From Streptomyces sulphureus DSM 40104 (GTDB lineage Bacteria > Actinomycetota > Actinomycetes > Streptomycetales > Streptomycetaceae): DNA of 64,000 nt. Where the stretch lies: assembly GCF_000381025.1 (NCBI RefSeq), contig NZ_KB905818.1, positions 1 through 64,000 on the forward strand. The letters are read 5' to 3'. Below, piece by piece: positions 1-9,119 of this stretch (its first letter is position 1; each line of letters starts with the position of its first letter). The notes under the pieces were generated by a model. The model had not been told where the DNA came from, did not search any database, and saw nothing but the letters and a program-made list of their open reading frames with translations. The position numbers and the translations under genes are program-made.

Positions 1-88
1 CCCAGGAGATGACTGGGTTGATAGGCCGGGTATGGAAGCCCTGTGAGGGGTGGAGTTGACCGGTACTAATAGGCCGAGGGCTTGTCCA
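1..88 (+). rRNA. 23S ribosomal RNA, 3' end (partial)
   Basis: The window opens inside the last part of 23S rRNA. The stretch ending in GGTACTAATAGGCCGAGGG followed by CTTGTCC is the conserved 3' terminus of actinobacterial 23S rRNA. The 5S gene follows about 95 bases later in the same direction, as expected for a 16S-23S-5S operon. The exact last base is set by analogy to other Streptomyces. Confidence 0.93.
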
Positions 89-182
89 TAGAGGCTTCGC
101 GTCCACTGTGCAGTTCTGAAACAACGAACAGCACATACCGGCCCCCTGTTGTGGGGGGGTTGGGTGTGTTGGTGTTGTGTGT

Positions 183-301
183 GTTTCGGTGGTTATAGCG
201 TTGGGGAAACGCCCGGTCACATTTCGAACCCGGTAGCTAAGCCTTTCTGCGCCGATGGTACTGCATACGGGAGTGTGTGGGAGAGTAGGACACCGCCGAA
301 C
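183..301 (+). rRNA. 5S ribosomal RNA
   Basis: About 118 nt starting GTTTCGGTGGTTATAGCG and ending ACACCGCCGAAC. Helix I forms between 185-192 and 293-300, with one G-U pair. The internal GGAAACGCCCGG and GAACCCGG elements are those of Streptomyces 5S rRNA. It closes the rRNA operon. The ends are accurate to one or two bases. Confidence 0.93.
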
Positions 302-313
302 TACCATTAAAGC

Positions 314-350
314 CAGTGGGCTTCCGTCGGATTCCGATGGGAGCCCACTG
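314..350 (+). terminator. rRNA operon terminator hairpin
   Basis: An inverted repeat directly follows the 5S gene: CAGTGGGCTTCC (314-325) pairs with GGGAGCCCACTG (339-350) with one G-U pair. Its loop carries a smaller TCGGA/TCCGA stem. No long T tract follows, which is common in Streptomyces. The position fits rRNA operon termination. Confidence 0.7.
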
Positions 351-415
351 TGCGACCCGGTGGAGGGAATTCACTGGGACGTTGGACTCGCGGTAGGATC
401 ACGGGAGTTCGACAG

Positions 416-488
416 GCCCCAATAGCTCAGTCGGCAGAGCGTCTCCATGGTAAGGAGAAGGTCAACGGTTCGATTCCGTTTTGGGGCT
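416..488 (+). tRNA. tRNA-Thr (anticodon GGU)
   Basis: A full cloverleaf can be drawn. The acceptor stem is GCCCCAA (416-422) with TTGGGGC (481-487). The D stem is GCTC/GAGC. The anticodon stem is TCTCC/GGAGA around the loop ATGGTAA, giving anticodon GGT (449-451). The T stem is AACGG/CCGTT with loop TTCGATT. The discriminator base is T at 488 and CCA is not encoded. Anticodon GGU reads ACC and ACU, so this is threonine. It lies just downstream of the rRNA operon but after its terminator, so it probably has its own promoter. Confidence 0.95.
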
Positions 489-510
489 CTCCGAGACAGA
501 ACGAAGAGTC

Positions 511-551
511 CGTGAAAGGGGCCCCACCAAGCCGGTGGGGCCCCTTTCACG
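511..551. terminator. Bidirectional terminator between tRNA-Thr and osaC
   Basis: A perfect stem: GTGAAAGGGGCCCCACC (512-528) pairs with GGTGGGGCCCCTTTCAC (534-550), with a 5-nt loop; the outer C-G pair at 511/551 extends it to 18 bp. It separates the tRNA on the plus strand from the convergent end of osaC on the minus strand, so it can end transcripts from both sides. Confidence 0.85.
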
Positions 552-602
552 TTCGGGGAATCCAGAGGCAACGGACCGGCCGCACCGGCCCGTTGCTCAG
601 TG

Positions 603-3350
603 TCACTCGGGGACGCGCATGGCGAGGATGGCCATGTCGTCGGACGGGGCGTCGCTGGCGAAGCGCTCCACAGCGCGCATGATGCGGGCCGCCACGGCGC
701 CGGCGTTGAGGCCGGTGCAGCTAGTGAGAACTTCTGTCAGGCCGTCGTCGCCCAACATGCGGGTGCCTTCCCGGCGTTCGGTGACGCCGTCCGTGACGCA
801 GAGGAGGACGTCGCCCCTGGCGAGGGTGATCGTCTGTTCGTAGAGTTCCAGGTCTTCCATGACACCGAGGAGGGGCTGCGGGTCCGCAGCCGTTTCTACG
901 GTGCCGTCCTGGCGGAGACGAAGGGGCAGCGGGTGGCCGGCGCAGACCACCTTCAGCTCGGCGCCGCCGCCGTCCTGGGGGCGTAGCTCTCCGTAGAGGA
1001 GGGTGAGGAAGCGGCTTCGGGCACCCTCGTCGAGGATGGCGGTGTTGAGGCGCTCGAGGACGGCTGGGCCGCCGAGTCCCTCGCGGGCGAGGAGGCGGAG
1101 GGCGTGGCGGGCCAGGCCCGTGACTGCGGCGGCTTCGGGGCCCGTGCCGCAGACGTCGCCGATGGCGAAGCCGTACGCCTTGTCGTCGCCGTCACCGATC
1201 TCGAAGAGGTCGTAGAAGTCGCCGCCGACCTCGTTGCCCTCGCCCGCGGCGCGGTAGATGACCTCGACCTCGACGCCGCGGACCTCGGGCAGCTCGGGAG
1301 GGAGCAGGCTGCGCTGCAGGGACTGGCTGATCGCCGTGCGCTCCGAGTAGAGGCGGGCGTTGTCGAGGGCGAGGGCTGCTCGGCGCGAGAGGTCCTCGGC
1401 CAGTTCGAGGATCTCCTGGCGGAAGCGTTCGTCCGTGGGCTTTCCGAGGGTGAGCATGCCGATCACGCGGTTGCGTGCGACGAGCGGCAGTACCACGGTC
1501 TCGCCGCCCACCGCGGTCGCCGTGGCCAGGGTGGTGCCGGGGGTGCTGCGGTAGTCGTCGTCGTGGAGCACGACGCTGCGGAGAGAGTTTCGCAACGCGG
1601 ACGAGCGTGCGGCCTCGCTCGGCGCCGACCAGACGCGAGCGCCCGGCGTCGGGACGGGTTCGGGCGCATCGACCTTCGCGAGGAGGGCCTTGAGGTTGTC
1701 GATCCGCTCCTCGTCCTCGTGGAGGACGTAGGAGAGCTGCGGGTCCGAACCGGGCTCGGTGACCGTGTACACGGCGCACCAGGAGGCGAGCGTCGGAACG
1801 GTCATCTGGGCCATCAGCGCGAGCGTCTGATCCCGGTCGAGGGTGCCTGCGAGCAGGTCGGACGCCTCGACGAGGAAGGAGAGCGAGCCTCTGCGGAGGC
1901 GTTCCAGCTCGGTGAGGCGGGCTCGCTCGACGGCGAGCGCGATGCGGTCGGCCGCGAACTGGAGGCGGAGCGCCTCCTCGTTGGTGTAGCGCTCGGCGGC
2001 CTCCGTCGCGACGCCGAGCGATCCCGTGAGACGGCCCTCGACCTTCAGCGGGACCGTCACGACGGAGCGCATGCCTGTACCGGAGAGGAGGGGCACTGCA
2101 CCGGGGACGACGGTGAGGTCCTCGTGGACCGAGGGCATCCGCGCGGAGCCGTAGCGTCCGCTGCCGGTCTCGACGGGGACGCGGGCGAAGCGCTGGCGCG
2201 CGGAAGGGAGCCCGGTGGAGGCGCGGACCTCGAGCTCGGTCTCGTCGTCCGTGGCGAGGAGCAGGTAGGCGGCGTCGCCGTCGAGCATGTCGCGGGCGCG
2301 TTCGACGGTGCGTTGCAGGAGGCCGTCGAGGTCGTCGGGGGTGGGGGAGCCGATGAAGACCTCGAACGGGTCGACGCCGGTCGCGGTCTCGTGTCCTTCG
2401 GTGGACTCCGCGGCGGGGGCGCGCACCTGCGACTGGAGGACGGCGCGCTCGTGGTCCCGCACCAGGAGGCAGACGGTCGAGGGAGCGCCGTCGCTGTCGC
2501 GGACGCGGAGGTGCGAGGCGTAGACGGGGACGGTCCTGCCGTCGGCGCCGCGGACGCCGTACGAGCCCTCCCAGCGGGAGAGCTGGAGCGCCTCCGCGAT
2601 GCCGGTGCTCGTGCCGGGTGTGTGCGGCCAGGCGACGAAGTCGTTGAGCGGCTTGCCAATGACCTGTTCAGGGGTGTGGTCGAAGAGGAGACGGGCGTCC
2701 TCGTTCCAGGCGCTGATGAGGCCCTCGCTGTCCACCTGTACGACGGCGACGTGGACGTACCGGTCGGCCTCGGGGAGGACGGAGTCGGGGAGCTGTGGGC
2801 CGGCGGAGCGGGTGCCCACGGGGCGCTCGTTGAGCGCGAGGCTGAACCAGACGCGCTTGTCGGCGGCCGTGTAGTCGACGCCCCAGCGGGCCGCGAGCGC
2901 GGCGCACAGCAGCAGGCCGCGTCCGCCCTCGCTGTCGGGGCTGGGCCGGTGCACGCGTTCGGTGAGCGGGAGTTCGCGCTCCGGGTAGCGATCGACGACC
3001 TCGATGCGGACGCCCTCGTCGTCGAGGAGGCAGATGACCTCGGCGGAGGTGCCGGCGTGCACGACGGCGTTGGTGACGAGCTCGCTGGTGAGGACGACGG
3101 CGTCGTCGACGACCTCGGTGAGGCCCCACCCCTGGAAGGTGTCGCGGACGAAACCGCGGGCGGCTGCGACGGAGCGTCCCACTGGCTCGAAGGTGGCCGC
3201 AGCCCGCGCGGTGATCACTGGCCTCCCCTTGGCGTCCTCGCCGTCCGTTTCGGCGCCGACGCGTTGCGGCGTCAGCGCGGTTGCTGCCGTGATCCCGCCC
3301 GCGCCGATCGCGGTGATCGTCTCGCGCTCGGCGCCTTGCTCCTGCGTCAC
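603..3350 (-). CDS. osaC: OsaC-type multidomain regulator: RsbW-like ATPase, PAS, GAF, PP2C phosphatase
   Basis: About 915 aa. Domain order: an RsbW-type HATPase_c anti-sigma kinase domain near residues 55-175 (N-box with ELVTNAVVHAG, then GGRGLLL); a PAS domain near 200-310; two GAF-like regions near 345-660; and a C-terminal SpoIIE/PP2C phosphatase near 680-905 (metal motifs VGGDFYDLF and CVTDGVTER). This layout and its divergence from the osaA-type kinase match OsaC of Streptomyces coelicolor, known to be needed for normal recovery of SigB activity after osmotic stress. I place the start at GTG 3350 because GGAGGGG (3357-3363) sits 6 nt upstream; an in-frame GTG at 3383 lacks a good site. 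Role in this strain is inferred from family and synteny. Confidence 0.88.
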   Translation of the reverse strand: MTQEQGAERETITAIGAGGITAATALTPQRVGAETDGEDAKGRPVITARAAATFEPVGRSVAAARGFVRDTFQGWGLTEVVDDAVVLTSELVTNAVVHAGTSAEVICLLDDEGVRIEVVDRYPERELPLTERVHRPSPDSEGGRGLLLCAALAARWGVDYTAADKRVWFSLALNERPVGTRSAGPQLPDSVLPEADRYVHVAVVQVDSEGLISAWNEDARLLFDHTPEQVIGKPLNDFVAWPHTPGTSTGIAEALQLSRWEGSYGVRGADGRTVPVYASHLRVRDSDGAPSTVCLLVRDHERAVLQSQVRAPAAESTEGHETATGVDPFEVFIGSPTPDDLDGLLQRTVERARDMLDGDAAYLLLATDDETELEVRASTGLPSARQRFARVPVETGSGRYGSARMPSVHEDLTVVPGAVPLLSGTGMRSVVTVPLKVEGRLTGSLGVATEAAERYTNEEALRLQFAADRIALAVERARLTELERLRRGSLSFLVEASDLLAGTLDRDQTLALMAQMTVPTLASWCAVYTVTEPGSDPQLSYVLHEDEERIDNLKALLAKVDAPEPVPTPGARVWSAPSEAARSSALRNSLRSVVLHDDDYRSTPGTTLATATAVGGETVVLPLVARNRVIGMLTLGKPTDERFRQEILELAEDLSRRAALALDNARLYSERTAISQSLQRSLLPPELPEVRGVEVEVIYRAAGEGNEVGGDFYDLFEIGDGDDKAYGFAIGDVCGTGPEAAAVTGLARHALRLLAREGLGGPAVLERLNTAILDEGARSRFLTLLYGELRPQDGGGAELKVVCAGHPLPLRLRQDGTVETAADPQPLLGVMEDLELYEQTITLARGDVLLCVTDGVTERREGTRMLGDDGLTEVLTSCTGLNAGAVAARIMRAVERFASDAPSDDMAILAMRVPE

Positions 3351-3638
3351 GCAGCGCCCCTCCGTTACCCATTGTGCTCGCACCGCTGTCCCTGGTGGCC
3401 TCTACCCGGTGGCTCGGCGGAGGTATCCCCTGTGCCGTGGCCGGGGAGTGGACAGCCGGAAGCCAGGTTACTTACGTTCGCAGTGCGTGTGGCCGCCGGA
3501 TGCGGGTGATTTCCATCGGCGTCCCGGAAGCGGCGCATGCTGTGCTGCCGAACTGTTATCGCCGGGTTCGGTCGTAGTGAAACACTGGGAGGGCTCGGAG
3601 GAAGACCGGGCGGAACGGTCGACCGTACGGGAGGGACA

Positions 3639-6600
3639 GTGGAGTCTGGCGCAGCAACGCGCAGCACAACCGCGCGTGCAAAGGGCGGACGCTCCCGGAA
3701 GAGCGGAACGGTCGAGGTCGAGGCGGCGGCACTGGACAAGTTGTTGACCGCGCTGACGGCGATGCGCGACGGCAACTTCAAGAAGCGGCTCACGGTCACG
3801 GGTGACGGCCCGCTGGCGGAGATCTCCGCGCTCTACAACGAGGTGGCGGACCGCAACCTGCACCTCGCGAGCGAGCTGACGCGGGTACGGCGCGTAGTGG
3901 GGCGCGACGGGAAGCTCACGGAGCGGTTGCAGCCGGGCGCGAGCGAGGGCTCGTGGGCCGCTTCGGTGGAGGCGGCGAACGCGCTCGTCGACGACCTGGC
4001 ATGGCCGGTCTCCGAGACGGGGCGGGTGCTCTCCGCAGTCGCGGACGGCGACCTGGAGCAGCGGATGGAGCTGCGCACGCCGGCGGGCGAGACCAACGGG
4101 CACCCGCTGCGCGGGGAGTTCCTCAAGGTTGGGCGGACGGTCAACGGCCTCGTCGATCAACTCGACCTCTTCGCCGACGAGGTGACGCGCGTCGTCAACG
4201 AGGTCGGTACGCAAGGCAAATTGGGCGGTCAGGCGCGGGTCCGCGGCGTCTCGGGCGCCTGGAAGGATCTCACCGATGCGGTGAACCTGATGGCCTCCAG
4301 GCTGACGGCGCAGGTGCGCGACATCTCCCTGGTGACGACGGCGGTGGCCAAGGGCGACCTCTCCCGCAAGGTCACGGTCCACGTCTCGGGCGAGATGCTG
4401 GAGCTGAAGAACACCGTCAACACCATGGTCGACCAGCTCTCCTCCTTCCAGGCAGAGGTGACGCGCGTCGCGCGCGAGGTCGGCACCGAGGGCAGCCTCG
4501 GCGGTCAAGCCCAGGTGCAGGGCGTCGCCGGGGTGTGGAAGGACCTCACGCACTCCGTCAACCTGATGGCGGGGAATCTCACTTCGCAGGTGCGCGAGAT
4601 CGCCCGGGTGACCACGGCGGTCGCCAGCGGCGACCTGTCGCAGCGCGTCACGGTCAACGCGCGGGGCGAGGTGGCGCAGTTGGCCGAAACGATCAACGCG
4701 ATGACGGAGACGCTGCGCACCTTCGCCGACGAGGTGACCCGTGCCGCCAGCGAGGTCGGTACCGAGGGCAGCCTCGGCGGCCAGGCCCAGGTCCCGGGCG
4801 CGGCCGGTACGTGGAAGGACCTCACGGACTCGGTCAACGCGGCGTTCCGCAACCTCACGGCGCAGGTGCGGGACATCGCGCAGGTGACGAAGGCGGTGGC
4901 GAACGGAGACCTCTCGCAGAAGGTGACGGTCGACGTCTCCGGCGAGATGCAGGACCTCAAGCACACGGTCAACACGATGGTCGACCAGCTCTCCGCCTTC
5001 GGCGCGGAGGTGACGCGCGTCGCCAGCGAGGTGGGCATCGAGGGCGCGCTGGGCGGGCAGGCACACGTCCCGGGCGCGGCCGGTACGTGGAAGGACCTCA
5101 CGGACTCGGTCAACACCGCTTTCCACAACCTCACGGGTCAGGTGCGCAACCTCGCACAGGTGACGACGGCGGTGGCCAACGGCGATCTGTCGCAGAAGGT
5201 GACGGTCGACGTCTCCGGCGAGATGCTGGAACTGAAGATCACCGTCAACAGGATGGTCGACCAGCTCAGTTCCTTCGCCGAACAGGTCACGCGGATGGCG
5301 CGGGACGTCGGCACGGAGGGGCGGCTCGGTGGTCAGGCCCGCGTCGACGGCGTCTCGGGGACGTGGAAGGACCTCACCGACTCCGTCAACTTCATGGCGA
5401 ACAACCTCACTTCGCAGGTACGGAACATCGCCGAGGTGACGACGGCGGTGGCGCGGGGCGACCTGTCGCAGAAGATCGACGTGGACGCGCGAGGCGAGAT
5501 CCTCGAGCTCAAGAACACCATCAACACGATGGTGGACCAGTTGAGTTCGTTCGCCGAGCAGGTGACCCGTGTCGCCCGCGAGGTGGGCACGGAGGGCCGG
5601 CTCGGAGGGCAGGCCCAGGTGCCGGGCGTGGCCGGCGTCTGGCGCGACCTCACCGATTCGGTGAACGGCATGGCGAGCAACCTCACGGCGCAGGTGCGCA
5701 ACATCAGCCAGGTCGCGACGGCGGTGGCGCGCGGCGACCTCTCGCAGAGCATCGACGTGGACGCGCGTGGGGAGATCCTCGAGCTCAAGAACACCATCAA
5801 CACCATGGTGGGTCAGTTGCGTTCGTTCGCCGAGCAGGTGACCCGCGTCGCGCGCGAGGTGGGCACGGAGGGGATCCTCGGCGGCCAGGCGGAGGTCAAG
5901 GGCGTCTCGGGTACGTGGAAGGACCTCACGCAGTCCGTCAACTTCATGGCCGACAACTTGACTTCGCAGGTACGGAACATCGCCGAGGTGACGACGGCGG
6001 TGGCGGACGGCGACCTCTCCAAGAAGATCACCGTCGATGCGAAGGGCGAGATCCTCGCGCTCGTCACCACCGTCAACACGATGACGGACCAGTTGAGTTC
6101 CTTCGCCGAGCAGGTGACCCGCGTCTCGCGGGAGGTGGGCACCGAGGGCAAGCTCGGCGGCCAGGCGCGGGTCCGCGGCGTCTCGGGGATCTGGAAGGAC
6201 CTCACGGACAACGTCAACCTGATGGCGTCGAACCTCACGGGTCAGGTGCGGAACATCTCGCAGGTCGCCACTGCGGTCGCCAACGGGGACCTGACGAAGA
6301 AGGTCACAGTCGAGGCGAGCGGCGAGGTGGCCCAACTCGCCGACACCGTCAACACGATGGTGACGACGCTCTCGTCGTTCGCCGAGCAGGTGACGCGGGT
6401 GGCCCGCGAGGTCGGCACGGACGGTGTGCTGGGCGGCCAGGCGCGCGTCTCGGGCGTCTCGGGCACGTGGAAGGACCTCACGGAGTCGGTGAACTCCATG
6501 GCGTCGAACCTCACGGGTCAGGTCCGCAACATCGCCCAGGTGACCACCGCCATCGCCAAGGGCGACCTCACGAAGAAGATCGACATCGGTGCGAGCGGGG

Positions 6601-9119
6601 AGATCCTGGAGCTCAAGACGACGATCAACACGATGGTCGACCAGCTCTCCTCCTTCGCCGACGAGGTGACGCGGGTCGCCCGTGAGGTGGGCACCGAGGG
6701 GCAGTTGGGCGGTCAGGCGCAGGTGCCGGGCGTCGCGGGGACCTGGCAGGACCTCACCGAGTCGGTGAACGAGATGGCCGGCAATCTCACCCGCCAGGTG
6801 CGCGCGATCGCGGAGGTGGCGACGGCGGTGACCCGCGGCGACCACAACGTGCGCATCGACGTCGAGGCAGCGGGCGAGATCCTCCAGCTCCAGACGTACA
6901 TCAACTCCATGATCACCAACCTGCGCGAGACCACCAACGCCAACCAGGAGCAGGACTGGCTGAAGGGCAACCTCGCCCGGATCTCCGGCCTCATGCAGGG
7001 CCGCCGCGATCTCAAGGACGTCGCGAAGCTGATCATGAGTGAGCTGACGCCGGTCGTCTCGGCCCAGCACGGCGTGTTCTTCATGGCGGTCGCTCGCGGC
7101 GACGAGAGCGGCTCGGCCGGCGTCGACCCGAGCGAGGAGCCGACGGAGGGGCACGAGTTGCTGATGCAGGCCGGCTACGGCCTCTCGACGGAGACGATGC
7201 CGGCGACGTTCAGCTTCGGCGAGTCGCTCGTGGGCACCGCTGCGATGGAGAAGCGGACGATCCTCGTCGAGAACACCCCGCCGAGCTACCTGAAGATCTC
7301 CTCGGGGCTCGGCGAGGCACCTCCGGCCCACGTGATCGTGCTGCCCGTGATCTTCGAGCAGAAGGTGCTCGGCGTCATCGAGCTCGCCTCGTTCCAGCCC
7401 TTCACGCACATCCAGAAGGACTTCCTCCGGCAGATCGCCGAGATGATCGCGACGAGCGTCAACACGATCAGCTCCAACACCCGCACCGAGCTGCTGCTGC
7501 AGCAGTCGCAGGAGCTCGCCGAGCAACTCCAGGAGCGCTCCGTGGAGTTGGAGAACCGGCAGCGCGCGCTTCAGGAGTCGAACGCGCAGCTGGAGGAGAA
7601 GGCCGAGCAGCTCGCCCAGACCAACAGCGACATCGAGATCAAGAACCGCGAGATCGAGGAGGCGCGGCAGGTCCTGGAGGAGCGCGCCGAGCAGCTTTCG
7701 GTCTCGATGCGCTACAAGTCCGAGTTCCTCGCCAACATGTCGCACGAGCTGCGCACCCCGCTCAACTCGCTGCTGATCCTGGCGAAGCTGCTCGCCGACA
7801 ACGCGGACGCGAACCTCAGCCCCAAGCAGGTCGAGTTCGCCGAGACCATTCACGGTGCGGGCTCCGACCTGCTTCAGCTCATCAATGACATCCTCGACCT
7901 CTCCAAGGTCGAAGCCGGCAAGATGGACGTCAGCCCGAGCCGGATCGCACTGGTGCAGCTCGTCGACTACGTCGAGGCGACGTTCCGCCCGCTGACTGCG
8001 GAGAAGGGGCTCGACTTCTCCGTCCGCGTCTCGCCCGAGCTGCCGCCCACCTTCAACACCGACGAGCAGCGCCTCCTGCAGGTCCTGCGCAACCTCCTCT
8101 CCAACGCGGTGAAGTTCACCGACTTCGGGGCGGTGGAGCTGGTGATCAGGGCGGCGCACGCGGAGGTGCCCGAGTCGATCCGGGAGCAGATGCTCGAGCA
8201 CGGTTCGCTCCGGGACGCCGACTCCGGGCTCATCGCCTTCTCGGTCACTGACACGGGCGTCGGCATCGCGCAGAGCAAGATGCAGGTGATCTTCGAGGCG
8301 TTCAAGCAGGCGGACGGCACGACGAGCCGCAAGTACGGCGGCACCGGGCTCGGCCTCTCGATCAGCCGTGAGATCGCCCGCCTCCTCGGCGGCGAGATCG
8401 ACGCCGACAGCGAGCCGGGCCGCGGCTCGACGTTCACGCTCTACCTGCCCCTGCAACCCACCGAGTTGCCGCCCGAGGGGTACGGGCAGATCGACGCGGG
8501 CACGACCCTCGCGATCACGGCCGCCTCGGAGACGAGCGCGGCAGCGGCGGAGCCCGTCGACGCGCCGGCCTCCGTCGAGCCGGACGAGTACCCCGAGGAC
8601 CCGGCCGCACATACCGCCGCACCGTTCGCCGTCGAGCCGAAGGGCGCCGCTCAGCAACTGCCCACGGGCGAGGCGGAGTACCCGGCGGACGAGCCCGGGG
8701 CCGACGAGGACGCCGAGTCCGATCCCGGCCGGTTCGAGGAGCTCTCGGGCCGCAAGATCCTCATCGTCGACGACGACATCCGGAACGTCTTCGCGCTTAC
8801 CAGCGTGCTGGAGCAGCACGGTCTCCAGGTGCTCTACGCGGAGAACGGGCGCGAGGGCATCGAGGTGCTGGAGCAGCACGAGGACACGGCCGTCGTGCTG
8901 ATGGACATCATGATGCCCGAGATGGACGGTTACGCCACGACGGCGGCGATCCGGAAGATGCCGCAGTTCGCCGGGTTGCCCATCGTCGCGCTGACGGCGA
9001 AGGCGATGAAGGGGGACCGTGAGAAGAGCATCGAGTCGGGCGCTTCCGACTACGTCACCAAGCCCGTGGACACCGAGCACCTGCTGACTGTGATGAGGCG
9101 GTGGATTAGTGCGGGGTGA
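3639..9119 (+). CDS. osaA: OsaA-type hybrid sensor histidine kinase with poly-HAMP array
   Basis: A soluble hybrid kinase of 1826 aa. The N-terminus has two degenerate HAMP-like segments, then ten 92-aa HAMP units (the first nine spanning residues 228-1055), a GAF domain near 1106-1280, a coiled coil, HisKA with phosphoacceptor His1369 (in SHELRTPLNS), an HATPase domain (NLLSNAVKF, GTGLGLSI) and a C-terminal receiver with Asp1756 (LMDIMMPEMDG). There is no membrane segment. OsaA of S. coelicolor has the same size and layout and acts with OsaB in osmoadaptation. GTG 3639 is preferred because GGGAGGG (3629-3635) precedes it at short spacing and the start resembles the S. coelicolor protein; the frame stays open upstream to 3537. 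An antisense open frame covers the gene but is a GC artefact. Confidence 0.9.
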   Translation: MESGAATRSTTARAKGGRSRKSGTVEVEAAALDKLLTALTAMRDGNFKKRLTVTGDGPLAEISALYNEVADRNLHLASELTRVRRVVGRDGKLTERLQPGASEGSWAASVEAANALVDDLAWPVSETGRVLSAVADGDLEQRMELRTPAGETNGHPLRGEFLKVGRTVNGLVDQLDLFADEVTRVVNEVGTQGKLGGQARVRGVSGAWKDLTDAVNLMASRLTAQVRDISLVTTAVAKGDLSRKVTVHVSGEMLELKNTVNTMVDQLSSFQAEVTRVAREVGTEGSLGGQAQVQGVAGVWKDLTHSVNLMAGNLTSQVREIARVTTAVASGDLSQRVTVNARGEVAQLAETINAMTETLRTFADEVTRAASEVGTEGSLGGQAQVPGAAGTWKDLTDSVNAAFRNLTAQVRDIAQVTKAVANGDLSQKVTVDVSGEMQDLKHTVNTMVDQLSAFGAEVTRVASEVGIEGALGGQAHVPGAAGTWKDLTDSVNTAFHNLTGQVRNLAQVTTAVANGDLSQKVTVDVSGEMLELKITVNRMVDQLSSFAEQVTRMARDVGTEGRLGGQARVDGVSGTWKDLTDSVNFMANNLTSQVRNIAEVTTAVARGDLSQKIDVDARGEILELKNTINTMVDQLSSFAEQVTRVAREVGTEGRLGGQAQVPGVAGVWRDLTDSVNGMASNLTAQVRNISQVATAVARGDLSQSIDVDARGEILELKNTINTMVGQLRSFAEQVTRVAREVGTEGILGGQAEVKGVSGTWKDLTQSVNFMADNLTSQVRNIAEVTTAVADGDLSKKITVDAKGEILALVTTVNTMTDQLSSFAEQVTRVSREVGTEGKLGGQARVRGVSGIWKDLTDNVNLMASNLTGQVRNISQVATAVANGDLTKKVTVEASGEVAQLADTVNTMVTTLSSFAEQVTRVAREVGTDGVLGGQARVSGVSGTWKDLTESVNSMASNLTGQVRNIAQVTTAIAKGDLTKKIDIGASGEILELKTTINTMVDQLSSFADEVTRVAREVGTEGQLGGQAQVPGVAGTWQDLTESVNEMAGNLTRQVRAIAEVATAVTRGDHNVRIDVEAAGEILQLQTYINSMITNLRETTNANQEQDWLKGNLARISGLMQGRRDLKDVAKLIMSELTPVVSAQHGVFFMAVARGDESGSAGVDPSEEPTEGHELLMQAGYGLSTETMPATFSFGESLVGTAAMEKRTILVENTPPSYLKISSGLGEAPPAHVIVLPVIFEQKVLGVIELASFQPFTHIQKDFLRQIAEMIATSVNTISSNTRTELLLQQSQELAEQLQERSVELENRQRALQESNAQLEEKAEQLAQTNSDIEIKNREIEEARQVLEERAEQLSVSMRYKSEFLANMSHELRTPLNSLLILAKLLADNADANLSPKQVEFAETIHGAGSDLLQLINDILDLSKVEAGKMDVSPSRIALVQLVDYVEATFRPLTAEKGLDFSVRVSPELPPTFNTDEQRLLQVLRNLLSNAVKFTDFGAVELVIRAAHAEVPESIREQMLEHGSLRDADSGLIAFSVTDTGVGIAQSKMQVIFEAFKQADGTTSRKYGGTGLGLSISREIARLLGGEIDADSEPGRGSTFTLYLPLQPTELPPEGYGQIDAGTTLAITAASETSAAAAEPVDAPASVEPDEYPEDPAAHTAAPFAVEPKGAAQQLPTGEAEYPADEPGADEDAESDPGRFEELSGRKILIVDDDIRNVFALTSVLEQHGLQVLYAENGREGIEVLEQHEDTAVVLMDIMMPEMDGYATTAAIRKMPQFAGLPIVALTAKAMKGDREKSIESGASDYVTKPVDTEHLLTVMRRWISAG
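4320..6803 (+). repeat. Nine tandem 276-bp coding repeats (92-aa HAMP units) in osaA
   Basis: The unit starts at residues like DIxxVTTAVAxGDLS and ends before the next copy with SVNxMAxNLTxQVR. The first unit begins at 4320 and the tenth at 6804, which is exactly 9 x 276 bp, so there are no indels between copies. Each unit keeps EVTRVAREVGTEG, LGGQA and WKDLT. Individual copies are strongly similar at the DNA level, so unequal recombination and short-read misassembly are both possible here. Confidence 0.9.

Noticed and set aside
1104..3509. An 801-residue open frame antisense to osaC
   Set aside because: The composition is Gly/Ala/Val/Asp/Glu shadow type and it overlaps fully recognisable domains on the other strand.
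3351..3638. SigB-type promoter (GTTT then GGGTA) between osaC and osaA
   Set aside because: Scattered GGGTA-like strings occur but none has a properly spaced GTTT element, so I do not call it.
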